Assembly: GCF_900168195.1 (NCBI RefSeq)
Contig: NZ_FUYX01000001.1
Coordinates: 496,001-560,000, forward strand
DNA from: Allobosea thiooxidans
GTDB taxonomy: Bacteria > Pseudomonadota > Alphaproteobacteria > Rhizobiales > Beijerinckiaceae
Direction of reading: 5' to 3'
Length of the DNA stretch: 64,000 bases
Shown here: one piece after another, positions 54,549-63,600 of the stretch
Position numbering within the stretch: position 1 is the stretch's first letter
Layout of the letters: each line of letters begins with the position of its first letter
Position numbers and translations under genes: made by a program
The notes under the pieces: generated by a model
Told to the model about the DNA's origin: nothing
The model's database searches: none
The model's input: the letters and a program-made list of their open reading frames with translations, nothing else

Positions 54549-54676
54549 CTGCGGCCCTTCCTTTGAATCTTCGTCCCGGACATGGCGATTAACCACATGA
54601 AAACCAAGATGACAGCATATCTGGCGGCAATGGCGCCCTTCTTCCGGCGCATCGCTGCTTCCAGGAATCCGCCTCC

Positions 54677-55318
54677 ATGAACGCCATCTCGCTCGACTCG
54701 CTCGATCTGGCCGCACTTCTGTGCAGCCGCGTCTGCCACGACGTGATCAGCCCCGTCGGTGCGATTGTCAACGCGCTGGAGGTGCTCGAGGAAGACGATC
54801 CCTCGATGCGCGACTTCGCGCTCGAGCTGATCAAGAAGAGCGCCCGCAACGCCTCGGCCCGCCTGCAGTTCGCGCGCCTGGCCTTCGGCGCCGCCGGCTC
54901 GGCCGGCGCGATGATCGATCTCGGCGACGCCGGCAACGTCGCCAACGGCTTCCTCAACGACGAGAAACTCTCGCTCGACTGGGACGCCCCCCGCGCCCTG
55001 CTGCCGAAGAACCAGGTCAAGCTGCTGCTGAACCTGCTGGTCATCGCCGCGCAGGCCGTGCCGCGCGGCGGCAAGCTGGTCTCGCGCGCCACCGTGGAAG
55101 GCGAGCAGGGCAGCTTCGAGATCACCGCCTCCGGCTCGCATGCCCGGATTCCGGCCCATGTCGAAGAGCTGCTCGCCGGCAACGCGCCCGGTGGCGCGAT
55201 CGACGCCCATGCCGTCCAGCCGGTCTATACCGGCATGGTCGCCCGTGCCGCCGGCATGGAGATTTCGGTCTCGATCGAGGGCGAAACAGTGACCATCAAG
55301 GCCGCTCGTCCGGCCTGA
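54677..55318 (+). CDS. chpT: Histidine phosphotransferase ChpT
   Basis: Passes phosphate from CckA to CtrA (and CpdR) in the alphaproteobacterial cell-cycle relay. The 213-residue protein is a pseudo-histidine-kinase dimer fold. The phosphorylated His is His21 in LLCSRVCHDVISPVGAIVNA, followed by the helical hairpin RDFALELIKKSARNASARLQ and a degenerate ATPase-like domain. It is directly upstream of cheA, as in many alphaproteobacteria. The convergent ctrA gene lies 6 kb away at the far end of the che cluster. Confidence 0.93.
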   Translation: MNAISLDSLDLAALLCSRVCHDVISPVGAIVNALEVLEEDDPSMRDFALELIKKSARNASARLQFARLAFGAAGSAGAMIDLGDAGNVANGFLNDEKLSLDWDAPRALLPKNQVKLLLNLLVIAAQAVPRGGKLVSRATVEGEQGSFEITASGSHARIPAHVEELLAGNAPGGAIDAHAVQPVYTGMVARAAGMEISVSIEGETVTIKAARPA

Positions 55319-55408
55319 TCCAGACCTCTCGAAGGGCGATCTCAACCGATCATAAACCCTTCTCCTGCTTTAGTTCCGGCAGCGTATCGCGTTGAGTGAT
55401 GTTCCTGC

Positions 55409-58018
55409 ATGGACGAGCTGCTGCAAGAGTTCCTGACGGAGACCGGCGAGAATCTCGACACGGTCGATCGGGAACTCGTCCGCTTCGAGCAGGACCCGAA
55501 CGACCGCGACATCCTGCGCAACATTTTTAGGCTGGTCCACACCGTCAAGGGCACTTGCGGCTTCATCGGCCTGCCGCGCCTCGAGGCGCTGACCCACGCC
55601 GCGGAATCCGTGATGGGGCAGTTCCGCGACGGGGCGACGGTGAAGCCCATCGCCGTCACCGCGATCCTCGAGACCATCGATCGCATCAAGGACATCCTGG
55701 CCGAGCTCGCAGAGAAAGGGCAGGAGCCGGAAGGCAACGACGAGACCCTGATCGGAGAGCTTCTGGCCCTGGCCGATCAGGCCCGAGGCGAGATCGCCCC
55801 CGCCCCGCCTCCGCCGGCCCCCATGGACCCCGTCGCGGCCTATCTCGCCCGCCATGGCCAGGCGACGGCGCAGTCCGCCGCCGAGGACATCGTCTTCCGC
55901 AGCGCGCCGAGCCCTCAGCGCGGGCGCGACGGCCGCATCGAACCTGGCGAGCAGCCGGTCCATGCCGAGGAGAGCCACGGCGCCGCCCGCGCCAGCGGCC
56001 CGGCCACGCTGCGCGTCAATGTCGACACGATCGAGCATCTGATGACCATGGTCTCGGAGCTCGTGCTCACCCGCAACCAGCTGCTCGAGGTCTCGCGCCG
56101 CCAGGAGGATCCCGGCCTGAAGGCGCCGCTCCAGCGCCTCTCCCTGATCACCGCAGAGCTGCAGGACGGCGTCATGAAGACGCGCATGCAGCCGATCGGC
56201 AACGCCTGGTCGAAGCTCCCGCGCATCGTCCGCGATCTCAGCGGCGAGCTCGGCAAGCGCATCGAGCTCGTCACCGAGGGCGCCGAGACCGAACTCGACC
56301 GCCAGATCCTCGACCTGATCAAGGATCCGCTCATCCACATGGTGCGCAACTGCGCCGACCATGCGATCGAGCTCCCGGCCGACCGGCGCGCCGCCGGCAA
56401 GCCGGAACAGGGCACGATCCGGCTCGCCGCCTATCACGAGGGCGGATCGGTCACCATCTCCGTCACCGATGACGGTCGCGGGCTCGACATCGAGCGCATT
56501 CGCGGAAAGGCCATCGCCCGGGGGCTCACCACGGAGGCCGAGCTCGAGAAGCTGAGCGACGCGCAGATCGGCCGCTTCATCTTCCAGCCCGGCTTCTCGA
56601 CCGCCGAGAACGTCACCGCAGTGTCCGGCCGCGGCGTCGGGATGGACGTCGTCAAGGCCAATGTGGATTCCATCGGCGGCACGGTCGACATCTCCAGCCG
56701 CCCCGGCCTCGGCACCGCGATCACGATCAAGATCCCGCTCACGCTGGCGATCATCTCGGCCCTGATCGTCGTCGCCGGAGCAGACCGCTATGCGATCCCG
56801 CAGACGGCGGTGCGCGAGCTGGTGCGCGTCAAGGCGGGGGATGACAACCGCATCGAGCAGATCAACGGCGCGCCCGTGCTTCGGCTGCGCGGGCGCCTGC
56901 TGCCGATCATCTCGCTGTCCGAGCTGATGGGCACGCCGAGAGCAGCGGCCGGCGAAGGTTTCATCGTCGTCACCCAGATCGGCGAGCGGCAATTCGGCAT
57001 CCTCGTGGACAGCGTCTTCCACACCGAGGAAATCGTGGTGAAGCCGATGTCGAGCAAGCTTCGCCACATCCCGCTCTTTTCCGGCAACACCATCCTCGGC
57101 GACGGCGCGGTCGTCCTGATCGTGGACCCGAACGGCGTCGCCAGCCTTGTCGGCGCGGCCCTGTCGAACGAGGCGGAGGCGGAGCCGCAGGCCAGCCACG
57201 ACCATGTCCAGAACGGCGAGCGCACCACGATGCTCGTCTTCCGGACCGGTGCCGGCGGCTTGCAGGCCCTGCCGCTCTCGCTGGTCACCCGGCTCGAGGA
57301 GGTCGAGGCCCAGGCGTTCGAGCGCGGCGGCGGCCGCACCCTGCTGCACTATCGCAACCGCCTCGTGCCGGTGACCGCGATCGCCGACACGCAGCTCCGC
57401 AACCAGGGCATCCAGCCCCTCGTCATCGTCTCGGATGGCGACCTGACGCTGGCCCTCGCGGTCGAGGCGATCGTCGACATCGTCGAGGAGACCTTCGACC
57501 TCGAAATGGCCGATCCCGACGAGCGCGGCGTCATCGGCTCGGCCGTGATCCGCGGCCGCACCACCGACATCGTCGATCTGGCCCACTACCTCCCGACTGG
57601 CGGAGCCGGCTGGCTGGGCGCGGCGCGCGGCGCCGTCGCCGCCAAGCGGGTGCTTCTCGTCGAGCCCTCCGATTTCCTGCGCGAGATGCTCAGCCCGGTG
57701 CTGAAGGCCTCGGGCCAAAACCTCACCATGATCGCCGACTTCGCCGCCGCGGCTGCCGCGATCGCCGAGGAGAGCTTCGCAACCGTGCTGCTCGACCTGG
57801 ACCGCGACGCGGAAGCCGCCTTCGCCTTCGCCGCCGCATGCCAGGAGAAGCCGCGTGGCGAACGCCCGCGCCTGCTCGGCCTGACCGCCTGCGCCACGCC
57901 CGATCTCCACCTGCGCGCGGCCCAGGCCGGGCTCGACGACATCGTCGGAAAGTTCGACCGCCGCGCCCTGCTGACCGAGCTCAATGCCGGCGGCGCCGAG
58001 GCGAGGCACGCGGCATGA
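55409..58018 (+). CDS. cheA: Chemotaxis histidine kinase CheA with extra CheW-like and REC domains
   Basis: An 869-residue kinase that phosphorylates CheY and CheB in response to receptor arrays. Domains in order: HPt (about 1-105, phospho-His44 in LVHTVKGTCGF), linker, dimerisation (about 200-265), HATPase (N box NCADHAIE at 315-322, DDGRGLD at 354-360, GRGVGMD at 407-413), CheW domain (about 450-585), a second CheW-like stretch (about 605-730, TTMLVFRTGAGGLQALPLSL) and a C-terminal REC-like domain (about 746-860). In that REC domain the acidic pair is replaced by Glu752-Pro753, while Asp796 and Lys848 remain. It overlaps cheW by four bases. Confidence 0.95.
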   Translation: MDELLQEFLTETGENLDTVDRELVRFEQDPNDRDILRNIFRLVHTVKGTCGFIGLPRLEALTHAAESVMGQFRDGATVKPIAVTAILETIDRIKDILAELAEKGQEPEGNDETLIGELLALADQARGEIAPAPPPPAPMDPVAAYLARHGQATAQSAAEDIVFRSAPSPQRGRDGRIEPGEQPVHAEESHGAARASGPATLRVNVDTIEHLMTMVSELVLTRNQLLEVSRRQEDPGLKAPLQRLSLITAELQDGVMKTRMQPIGNAWSKLPRIVRDLSGELGKRIELVTEGAETELDRQILDLIKDPLIHMVRNCADHAIELPADRRAAGKPEQGTIRLAAYHEGGSVTISVTDDGRGLDIERIRGKAIARGLTTEAELEKLSDAQIGRFIFQPGFSTAENVTAVSGRGVGMDVVKANVDSIGGTVDISSRPGLGTAITIKIPLTLAIISALIVVAGADRYAIPQTAVRELVRVKAGDDNRIEQINGAPVLRLRGRLLPIISLSELMGTPRAAAGEGFIVVTQIGERQFGILVDSVFHTEEIVVKPMSSKLRHIPLFSGNTILGDGAVVLIVDPNGVASLVGAALSNEAEAEPQASHDHVQNGERTTMLVFRTGAGGLQALPLSLVTRLEEVEAQAFERGGGRTLLHYRNRLVPVTAIADTQLRNQGIQPLVIVSDGDLTLALAVEAIVDIVEETFDLEMADPDERGVIGSAVIRGRTTDIVDLAHYLPTGGAGWLGAARGAVAAKRVLLVEPSDFLREMLSPVLKASGQNLTMIADFAAAAAAIAEESFATVLLDLDRDAEAAFAFAAACQEKPRGERPRLLGLTACATPDLHLRAAQAGLDDIVGKFDRRALLTELNAGGAEARHAA

Positions 58019-58521
58019 GCGCCCTCTCTCCCCAAGACGCCGCTTCCGCGACCGCGCCCGGCTTCGGGAATTCGCTGGACTACGTGACCATCCGCGTTGG
58101 CGACCAGCTGCTCGGCCTGCCGATCGGGCGCGTCCAGGATGTCTTCATCGCCAATCGCATCACCGTGGTGCCGCGCGCGCCGGACGAGATCGTCGGCCTG
58201 CTCAATCTGCGCGGCCGCATCGTCACCGCGATCTGCCTGCGGCGGCGTCTCGGCAGGTCGGTCACGCTCGCGCCGGACGCCCAGGGGCTCATCGAGCTGA
58301 CGGCGATCGGCATCGATCACGGCGGCGAATCCTACGCGCTGATCGTGGACGCCGTCGGCGAGGTGGTCCGGCTCGACCGCTCCACCCTCGAGCCCCTGCC
58401 CGTCCATCTCGACCGGGTCTGGGCAGCACTGGCAACCGGCGTTCATCGCCTCGCCGACGAGCTTCTCGTCGTGCTGGATCTCGATGCCGTCCTCGACCTC
58501 GATCTCGACACGGCCGCCTGA
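58015..58521 (+). CDS. cheW: Chemotaxis coupling protein CheW
   Basis: A 168-residue adaptor that links CheA to chemoreceptors. It has the CheW fold: YVTIRVGDQLLGLPIGRVQD and the NLRG motif in IVGLLNLRGRIVTAICLRRR, then ALIVDAVGEVVRL. A slightly longer, acidic C terminus is present (VVLDLDAVLDLDLDTAA). Its ATG overlaps the cheA stop (ATGA). cheY follows after 30 bases. Confidence 0.94.
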   Translation: MSALSPQDAASATAPGFGNSLDYVTIRVGDQLLGLPIGRVQDVFIANRITVVPRAPDEIVGLLNLRGRIVTAICLRRRLGRSVTLAPDAQGLIELTAIGIDHGGESYALIVDAVGEVVRLDRSTLEPLPVHLDRVWAALATGVHRLADELLVVLDLDAVLDLDLDTAA

Positions 58522-58551
58522 CCGGCGGCGGCGAAACTTTGGAGACCGACC

Positions 58552-58917
58552 ATGAAATACTGTCTCGTCGTCGATGACTCAGCCGTGATCCGGAAGGTCG
58601 CGCGGCGCATTCTCGAGGGGCTGCAGTTCCGCATCGCCGAGGCCGAGGACGGCGCGCGCGCCATCGACGCCTGCAAGGGCGAGATGCCGGATGCCGTGCT
58701 GCTGGACTGGAACATGCCGATCATGGACGGCTACGAGTTCCTGCGCACGCTGCGTCAGATGCCCGGCGGGAAGCGGCCGAAGGTGGTCTTCTGCACCACC
58801 GAGAACGACATCGCCCATATCGCGCGTGCCATGCACGCCGGCGCCGACGAATACATCATGAAGCCGTTCGACAAGGAGATCGTGGCCTCGAAATTCCATC
58901 AGGTCGGCCTGCTCTGA
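58552..58917 (+). CDS. cheY: Chemotaxis response regulator CheY
   Basis: A 121-residue stand-alone receiver domain. Acidic pair Asp8-Asp9 (LVVDDSA), phospho-Asp52 (VLLDWNMPIMDGY), Thr82-Thr83 region (FCTTEND) and Lys104 (IMKPF) are all present. It should bind the flagellar switch when phosphorylated, although the phosphate could also go to a second CheY elsewhere. Confidence 0.94.
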   Translation: MKYCLVVDDSAVIRKVARRILEGLQFRIAEAEDGARAIDACKGEMPDAVLLDWNMPIMDGYEFLRTLRQMPGGKRPKVVFCTTENDIAHIARAMHAGADEYIMKPFDKEIVASKFHQVGLL

Positions 58918-58947
58918 GCGGGATCGGCCCCGACTGGCGATAGCGGC

Positions 58948-60063
58948 ATGATGGCCTCCCGCGTCCTCGTTCCCGGCCCGTTGCGGCACAAGACGGTCGT
59001 CATCGCCGACGACTCCGTCGTCGTGCGCGGCCTTTTCGCGCGCTGGCTGGGGGAAGCGGGGCATTTCCACGTCGTCGCGGTCGCCGGCGACGGCGAGACC
59101 GCGGTCGCGCATGCCACACGCTACAAGCCCGACGTCATGGTGCTGGACCTCGACATGCCGGGCGTCGACGGCGCCGCCGCCCTGCCCCAGATCCTGCGGG
59201 AAAGCCCGAGAACCGGCGTGCTGCTCGCCGCCACGCTGAACGAGCGCAACACCCGCATCGCGCTCGAATGCATGACCAAGGGCGCCATGGACGTCGTCTC
59301 GAAGCCGGACAGCCGCAGCGGCATGACACTGTCGCTCGACTTCCGCAGCGAGTTCCTGCTCAAGCTCGGCAACATCGCCCAGGCTGCGGTAAAGCCTGGG
59401 TCCCTGCCGCCGGAGGTCGACCTGGTGGATCTGCCGCCGGCCGGCCCGGTCAATCTGCGCCCGCTGGTCTCGGTGATGCCGCGCTATCTCGTGATCGGCG
59501 CCTCTACCGGTGGGCCGCGCGCCGTCGCCAAGGTGCTGTTCGACATCGGCGAGGGCCTGCATGACCTGGCGACGCTGGTCGTCCAGCACATGCCGCCGCT
59601 CTTCACCGCCTCCTTCGCCGAGCAGGTCGCAGCCCATATCGGCGTGCCGGCGCGCGAGCCCTTCGACGGCGAGCGCCTGATGCGTGGCACGGTCTATATC
59701 GCGCCGGGGGGCCGCCATCTCGGCATCGACCGCCGCCTCGGGCACATCGTCGCGCGCATCGGCGACGAGGCGCCGGTGAATTTCTGCCGGCCCGCCGTCG
59801 ACGTGCTGTTCGGCGATGCCGCCCGCCATCTCGGCGCGGCCGCGCTCGGCCTCGTGCTCACCGGCATGGGCAGCGACGGCACCGAAGGCGCCGGCGCCCT
59901 TCGCCAGGCCGGTGCCGCCGTCATTGCCCAGGACGAGCCGAGCAGCACGATCTGGGGCATGCCGGGCTCCGTGGTCCGGGCGCAGCATGCCAGCAGGGTC
60001 ATCGCCCTCGACGAGATCGGGGCCTCGATCCGCTGCCTCGTCCGCGGGGTGCAGCCGGCATGA
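58948..60063 (+). CDS. cheB: Chemotaxis protein-glutamate methylesterase CheB
   Basis: A 371-residue enzyme that removes receptor methyl groups when phosphorylated. N-terminal REC: Asp21-Asp22 (IADDSVV) and Asp67 (VMVLDLDMPG). C-terminal methylesterase triad: Ser186 (IGASTGGPRA), His213 (VVQHMPPLF) and Asp310 (LTGMGSDGTEG), plus DEPSSTIWGMPG. A second ATG at 58951 would also serve. It overlaps cheR by four bases. Confidence 0.95.
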   Translation: MMASRVLVPGPLRHKTVVIADDSVVVRGLFARWLGEAGHFHVVAVAGDGETAVAHATRYKPDVMVLDLDMPGVDGAAALPQILRESPRTGVLLAATLNERNTRIALECMTKGAMDVVSKPDSRSGMTLSLDFRSEFLLKLGNIAQAAVKPGSLPPEVDLVDLPPAGPVNLRPLVSVMPRYLVIGASTGGPRAVAKVLFDIGEGLHDLATLVVQHMPPLFTASFAEQVAAHIGVPAREPFDGERLMRGTVYIAPGGRHLGIDRRLGHIVARIGDEAPVNFCRPAVDVLFGDAARHLGAAALGLVLTGMGSDGTEGAGALRQAGAAVIAQDEPSSTIWGMPGSVVRAQHASRVIALDEIGASIRCLVRGVQPA

Positions 60064-60950
60064 CCGAGGCGGACTTCACCTTCCTGCGCCTGCTTCTGCA
60101 GCAGCGCTCCGGCCTGTCGCTGACGGCCGACAAGCAGTACCTCGCCGAAAGCCGCCTCGGCATCCTCTGCCGCCGGCGCGGCATCGCCGACATCACGACA
60201 CTGATCGCACGCTTGCGGTCGGCGCGCGAGCCGGCGCTCGAGAACGCCGTCGTTGACGCCATGACGACGAACGAGACGCTGTTCTTCCGCGACCGGACGC
60301 CGTTCGACCTGTTCCGCGACGTCATCCTGCCGGAGCGCCTGGCCGCCAACGCCGCCACCCGCTCGCTGCGGATCTGGTGCGCGGCGGTGTCGAGCGGCCA
60401 GGAGGCCTACTCGCTGGCGATGCTGATCGACGAGGCCGCCGCCCGCCTGCAGGGCTGGAAGATCGACATCGTCGGGACCGACATCTCGTCGGAGATCCTG
60501 GAGAAGGCGCGCTCGGGCAGCTACAGCCAGTTCGAGATCCAGCGCGGCCTGCCGATCCAGATGCTGTTGAAGCATTTCGAGCAGCGCGGCGACAAATGGC
60601 AGGTGTCGGAGCGGCTGCGACGCATGGTCGAGTTCCGCCGGCACAATCTGCTCGAGCGGAACGACCATCTCGGCCGCTTCGACGTGATCTTCTGCCGCAA
60701 CGTGCTGATCTATTTCGACGTGCCGACCAAGGTGAAGGCGCTGGAGCTGCTGGCGCCGCGCCTCGCGCCGGACGGAGCGCTGCTGCTCGGCGCCGCCGAA
60801 ACCGTCCTCGGGCTGGCGACCAGCTTCGCCTGCGACCCCGAGCATCGCGGCCTGTATCGGCTGCCGGGCCCTGCCCTGCGCGCCCGTCCGGCCGCCTCGC
60901 CGCCGGACGGGCTCGCGCGCAAGGAACGCCTCGCCGGCTGGAGCGCCTGA
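60060..60950 (+). CDS. cheR: Chemotaxis protein methyltransferase CheR
   Basis: A 296-residue SAM-dependent enzyme that methylates receptor glutamates. It shows the N-terminal helical domain with MTTNETLFFRD, the SAM site LRIWCAAVSSGQEAYSLAML, VGTDISSEILEKARSG and FDVIFCRNVLIYFD. No pentapeptide-receptor-binding beta insertion is apparent, though the region near ISGxGSY-like SGSYSQFEI is normal. It is the last gene of the che run; the ATG overlaps the cheB stop. Confidence 0.95.
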   Translation: MTEADFTFLRLLLQQRSGLSLTADKQYLAESRLGILCRRRGIADITTLIARLRSAREPALENAVVDAMTTNETLFFRDRTPFDLFRDVILPERLAANAATRSLRIWCAAVSSGQEAYSLAMLIDEAAARLQGWKIDIVGTDISSEILEKARSGSYSQFEIQRGLPIQMLLKHFEQRGDKWQVSERLRRMVEFRRHNLLERNDHLGRFDVIFCRNVLIYFDVPTKVKALELLAPRLAPDGALLLGAAETVLGLATSFACDPEHRGLYRLPGPALRARPAASPPDGLARKERLAGWSA

Positions 60951-60970
60951 ACGCCCGCAGCGCCGGCCCC

Positions 60971-60998
60971 AAAACAAAAACCCCGCCTCGCGGCGGGG
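60971..60998 (-). terminator. Rho-independent terminator of ctrA
   Basis: Read on the minus strand, a 7-bp GC stem (CCCCGCC at 60981-60987 with GGCGGGG at 60992-60998, loop TCGC) is followed by a run TTTTTGTTTT. It lies 96 bases past the ctrA stop and 20 bases past the convergent cheR stop. It has no U run for the cheR direction. Confidence 0.82.
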
Positions 60999-61093
60999 TC
61001 CCGTCGACCTGTCGTGTACATCCGACGATCAGATCAAAAGCTTTATGCCGTCGCTTCATGACCGCCCGATGACGGGCGGGCGACGGGAATACG

Positions 61094-61795
61094 TCAAGCC
61101 GGGATGCGCTCCTCGGCGTCGGACGGCTCGCGCAGCACGTAACCGCGGCCCCAGACGGTCTCGATGTAGTTCTTGCCGTCGGACGCGTTCGCCAGCTTCT
61201 TGCGCAGCTTGCAGATGAAGACGTCGATGATCTTGAGCTCGGGCTCGTCCATGCCGCCATAGAGATGATTGAGGAACATCTCCTTGGTCAGCGTCGTGCC
61301 CTTGCGGAGCGAGAGCAGCTCCAGCATCTGGTATTCCTTGCCGGTGAGGTGGACGCGGGCGGCGTCGACTTCCACGGTCTTGGTGTCGAGGTTCACGACC
61401 AGGTCGCCGGTGGTGATGACCGACTGGGCATGGCCCTTCGAGCGGCGCACGATCGCATGGATGCGGGCGACCAGCTCGTCCTTGTGGAACGGCTTGGTGA
61501 GGTAGTCGTCGGCGCCGAAGCCGAGGCCCTTCACCTTGTCCTCGATGCCGGCGAGGCCGGAGAGGATCAGGATCGGTGTCTTGACCTTGGCGACGCGCAG
61601 CGACCGGAGCACCTCGTAGCCCGACATGTCCGGCAGGTTCAGGTCGAGCAGGATGATGTCGTAGTCGTAGAGCTTGCCGAGATCGACGCCCTCTTCGCCG
61701 AGATCCGTAGTGTAGACGTTGAAGCTCTCGGATTTGAGCATGAGCTCGATGCTTTGAGCGGTCGCGCTATCGTCCTCGATCAGCAGAACCCGCAT
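61094..61795 (-). CDS. ctrA: Cell-cycle response regulator CtrA
   Basis: A 233-residue OmpR-type master regulator of the alphaproteobacterial cell cycle and flagellar genes. The receiver domain has Asp8-Asp9 (LIEDDSA), Asp51 ([14 protein letters not shown]) and Lys101 (YLTKPFHKD); the winged-helix domain has [34 protein letters not shown] and VWGRGYVL. It should receive phosphate from CckA through ChpT. The start at 61795 ([15 protein letters not shown]) is the family start; the frame continues upstream without homology. The C terminus ends AEERIPA, as is typical for a proteolysis tail. Confidence 0.95.
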   Translation of the reverse strand: MRVLLIEDDSATAQSIELMLKSESFNVYTTDLGEEGVDLGKLYDYDIILLDLNLPDMSGYEVLRSLRVAKVKTPILILSGLAGIEDKVKGLGFGADDYLTKPFHKDELVARIHAIVRRSKGHAQSVITTGDLVVNLDTKTVEVDAARVHLTGKEYQMLELLSLRKGTTLTKEMFLNHLYGGMDEPELKIIDVFICKLRKKLANASDGKNYIETVWGRGYVLREPSDAEERIPA

Positions 61796-62226
61796 GTCCA
61801 CGTCCCCAATTTCGCCCGCAGGGCAGGTTTGACCGTTGTTTCCGCCCGAGCCTTCCCGGCCCCTGACGACGACGCACTTGCCCAATGAAACGCCACGCGA
61901 CACGCTACGAGGAAACTGGTTAACAAACCGTGATTCCCGAGCGCAAGCGCTTCCTCGGAGAAAGTGAACGATCCTTGTCGATGTGAGTCGAATTTGACAC
62001 GGATCTGTGAACTCTCAACCGCGAAAACGCCCTTTCGCGGAGGGTTGCCTCGCGAAACAGGGCCGAAAAACCCTGAAACACACGACGCGCCTCGACCCGC
62101 AGTGTTAATCACAGAGCTTAATGGAAGGTAAATGCGCGCAACTTGTTAGGAATCCTTACCAGTCTTCCACAGGCGCGGCCGCCGGCTTATCCGGGCCTTG
62201 CCGACGCCGGAGATAGAACACGCTTC
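61796..62226. promoter_or_regulatory. ctrA/fliI divergent regulatory region with GANTC sites and a CtrA-like box
   Basis: This 431-base region has no convincing gene. It is clearly less GC-rich than its surroundings. GANTC sites for CcrM methylation lie at 61932-61936 (GATTC), 61985-61989 (GAGTC) and 62150-62154 (GAATC). A near-consensus CtrA box TTAA-N7-TAAA lies at 62118-62132, 94 bases before fliI. A GTTAACCAG half-site is seen on the minus strand near 61916-61924, toward ctrA. In Caulobacter and several Hyphomicrobiales ctrA is controlled by CcrM methylation and CtrA itself, so this arrangement is expected; the individual sites are unproven. Confidence 0.6.
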
Positions 62227-63573
62227 ATGACCGCTCCCTCCCATGGTTCCGACCGCCTCTCCGCCCTCGCTTCGGCCATCGAGCAGCTGGACGGACTGAG
62301 CGTCTATGGCCGCGTCATCGGCGTGCGCGGCCTGCTCGTCGAGGTGGCCGGCCCGATCGGCGCGATGAGCCTGGGCGGGCGTGTCGGCATCGAGATCGCC
62401 CCCGACACGCGCGTGCCCTGCGAGGTCGTCGGCTTTTCCGGCGAGAAGGCCCTGGTCATGCCCTTCGGCGGGCTCGACGGCGTGCGCCGGGGCTGCCCGG
62501 TCCATGTCGATCGCGCCCAGCCGGGCCTCAAGCCCACGGCGGCGTGGCTCGGCCGCGTCGTCGATGCCCTCGGCCGGCCCGTCGATGGCGGGCCGCCGCT
62601 GCCGCAGGGCGACACGCTCTACGCCTTTCGCAACGATCCCCCGCCCGCCCATGCCCGCCGCCGCGTCGGCAAGCCGCTGGACCTCGGCGTGCGCGCGCTC
62701 AATACGTTCCTGACCTGCTGCGTCGGCCAGCGCATGGGCATCTTCGCCGGCTCGGGCGTCGGCAAGTCGGTGCTGCTCTCGATGCTCGCCCGCTATGCGC
62801 AGGCCGACGTCAACATCATCGGCCTCGTCGGCGAGCGCGGCCGCGAGGTGCAGGAGTTCCTCCAGGAGGATCTCGGGCCGCAGGGCCTCGCCCGCTCGAT
62901 CGTCGTCGTCGCCACCTCGGACGAGCCAGCCCTGATGCGCAAGCAGGCGGCCTTGACCACGCTGGCGCTGGCCGAGTTCTTCCGCGATCGTGGCCTGCAG
63001 GTGATGTGCCTGATGGATTCGGTGACGCGCTTCGCCATGGCGATGCGTGAGATCGGCCTGGCCGCGGGCGAGCCGCCGACCACCAAGGGCTATACGCCGA
63101 CCGTCTTCGCCGAGCTGCCGCGCCTGCTGGAGCGTGCCGGCCCCGGCACGAGCGACGGCGCCATCACCGGGCTGTTCACCGTGCTGGTCGATGGCGGCGA
63201 CCATGACGAGCCGGTCGCGGACGCCGTGCGCGGCATCCTCGACGGCCATATCGTCATGGAGCGCTCCATCGCCGAGCGCGGACGCTATCCGGCGGTCAAC
63301 ATCCTGAAATCGGTCTCGCGCACGATGCCGCGCTCCTGCGACCCCGCCTATTACCCGGTCGTGCAGAAGGCACGGTCCACGCTCGCGACCTATGCCGACA
63401 TGGAGGAACTGATCCGCCTCGGCGCCTATCGCCAGGGCGCCTCGGCGGAGGTGGACGAGGCGATCCGCCTGCATCCGGCGCTGGAAGCCTTTCTCAAGCA
63501 GGCCAAGGACGACGCGACCCCGCTGCCGGAATGCTATCAGCGCCTGGCCGCGATCATGAACGAAAGCGTCTGA
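62227..63573 (+). CDS. fliI: Flagellar export ATPase FliI
   Basis: A 448-residue F1-like ATPase that powers flagellar protein export. Walker A is [13 protein letters not shown] (about residues 172-184), Walker B region [20 protein letters not shown], and further [20 protein letters not shown] and [11 protein letters not shown] fit the family. The ATG at 62227 gives the usual N terminus; the frame is open upstream to 62143 in the regulatory region. It is divergent from ctrA. fliJ does not follow, since the next gene is on the other strand. Confidence 0.95.
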   Translation: MTAPSHGSDRLSALASAIEQLDGLSVYGRVIGVRGLLVEVAGPIGAMSLGGRVGIEIAPDTRVPCEVVGFSGEKALVMPFGGLDGVRRGCPVHVDRAQPGLKPTAAWLGRVVDALGRPVDGGPPLPQGDTLYAFRNDPPPAHARRRVGKPLDLGVRALNTFLTCCVGQRMGIFAGSGVGKSVLLSMLARYAQADVNIIGLVGERGREVQEFLQEDLGPQGLARSIVVVATSDEPALMRKQAALTTLALAEFFRDRGLQVMCLMDSVTRFAMAMREIGLAAGEPPTTKGYTPTVFAELPRLLERAGPGTSDGAITGLFTVLVDGGDHDEPVADAVRGILDGHIVMERSIAERGRYPAVNILKSVSRTMPRSCDPAYYPVVQKARSTLATYADMEELIRLGAYRQGASAEVDEAIRLHPALEAFLKQAKDDATPLPECYQRLAAIMNESV

Positions 63574-63600
63574 GCGCACCGCCCGCCGCAGGGTGGACGG

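Noticed and set aside
55370-58009. An 879-codon open frame on the minus strand
   Set aside because: It is fully antisense to cheA, which is certain from its domains. High GC keeps the complementary frame open.
62105-62121. TTAA-N9-TTAA as a CtrA box
   Set aside because: The spacing is nine bases, not the seven of the CtrA consensus. The overlapping TTAA-N7-TAAA at 62118 fits better and was kept.
62146-63579. A 477-codon open frame on the minus strand
   Set aside because: Antisense to fliI, with no recognisable motif; fliI itself is unambiguous.
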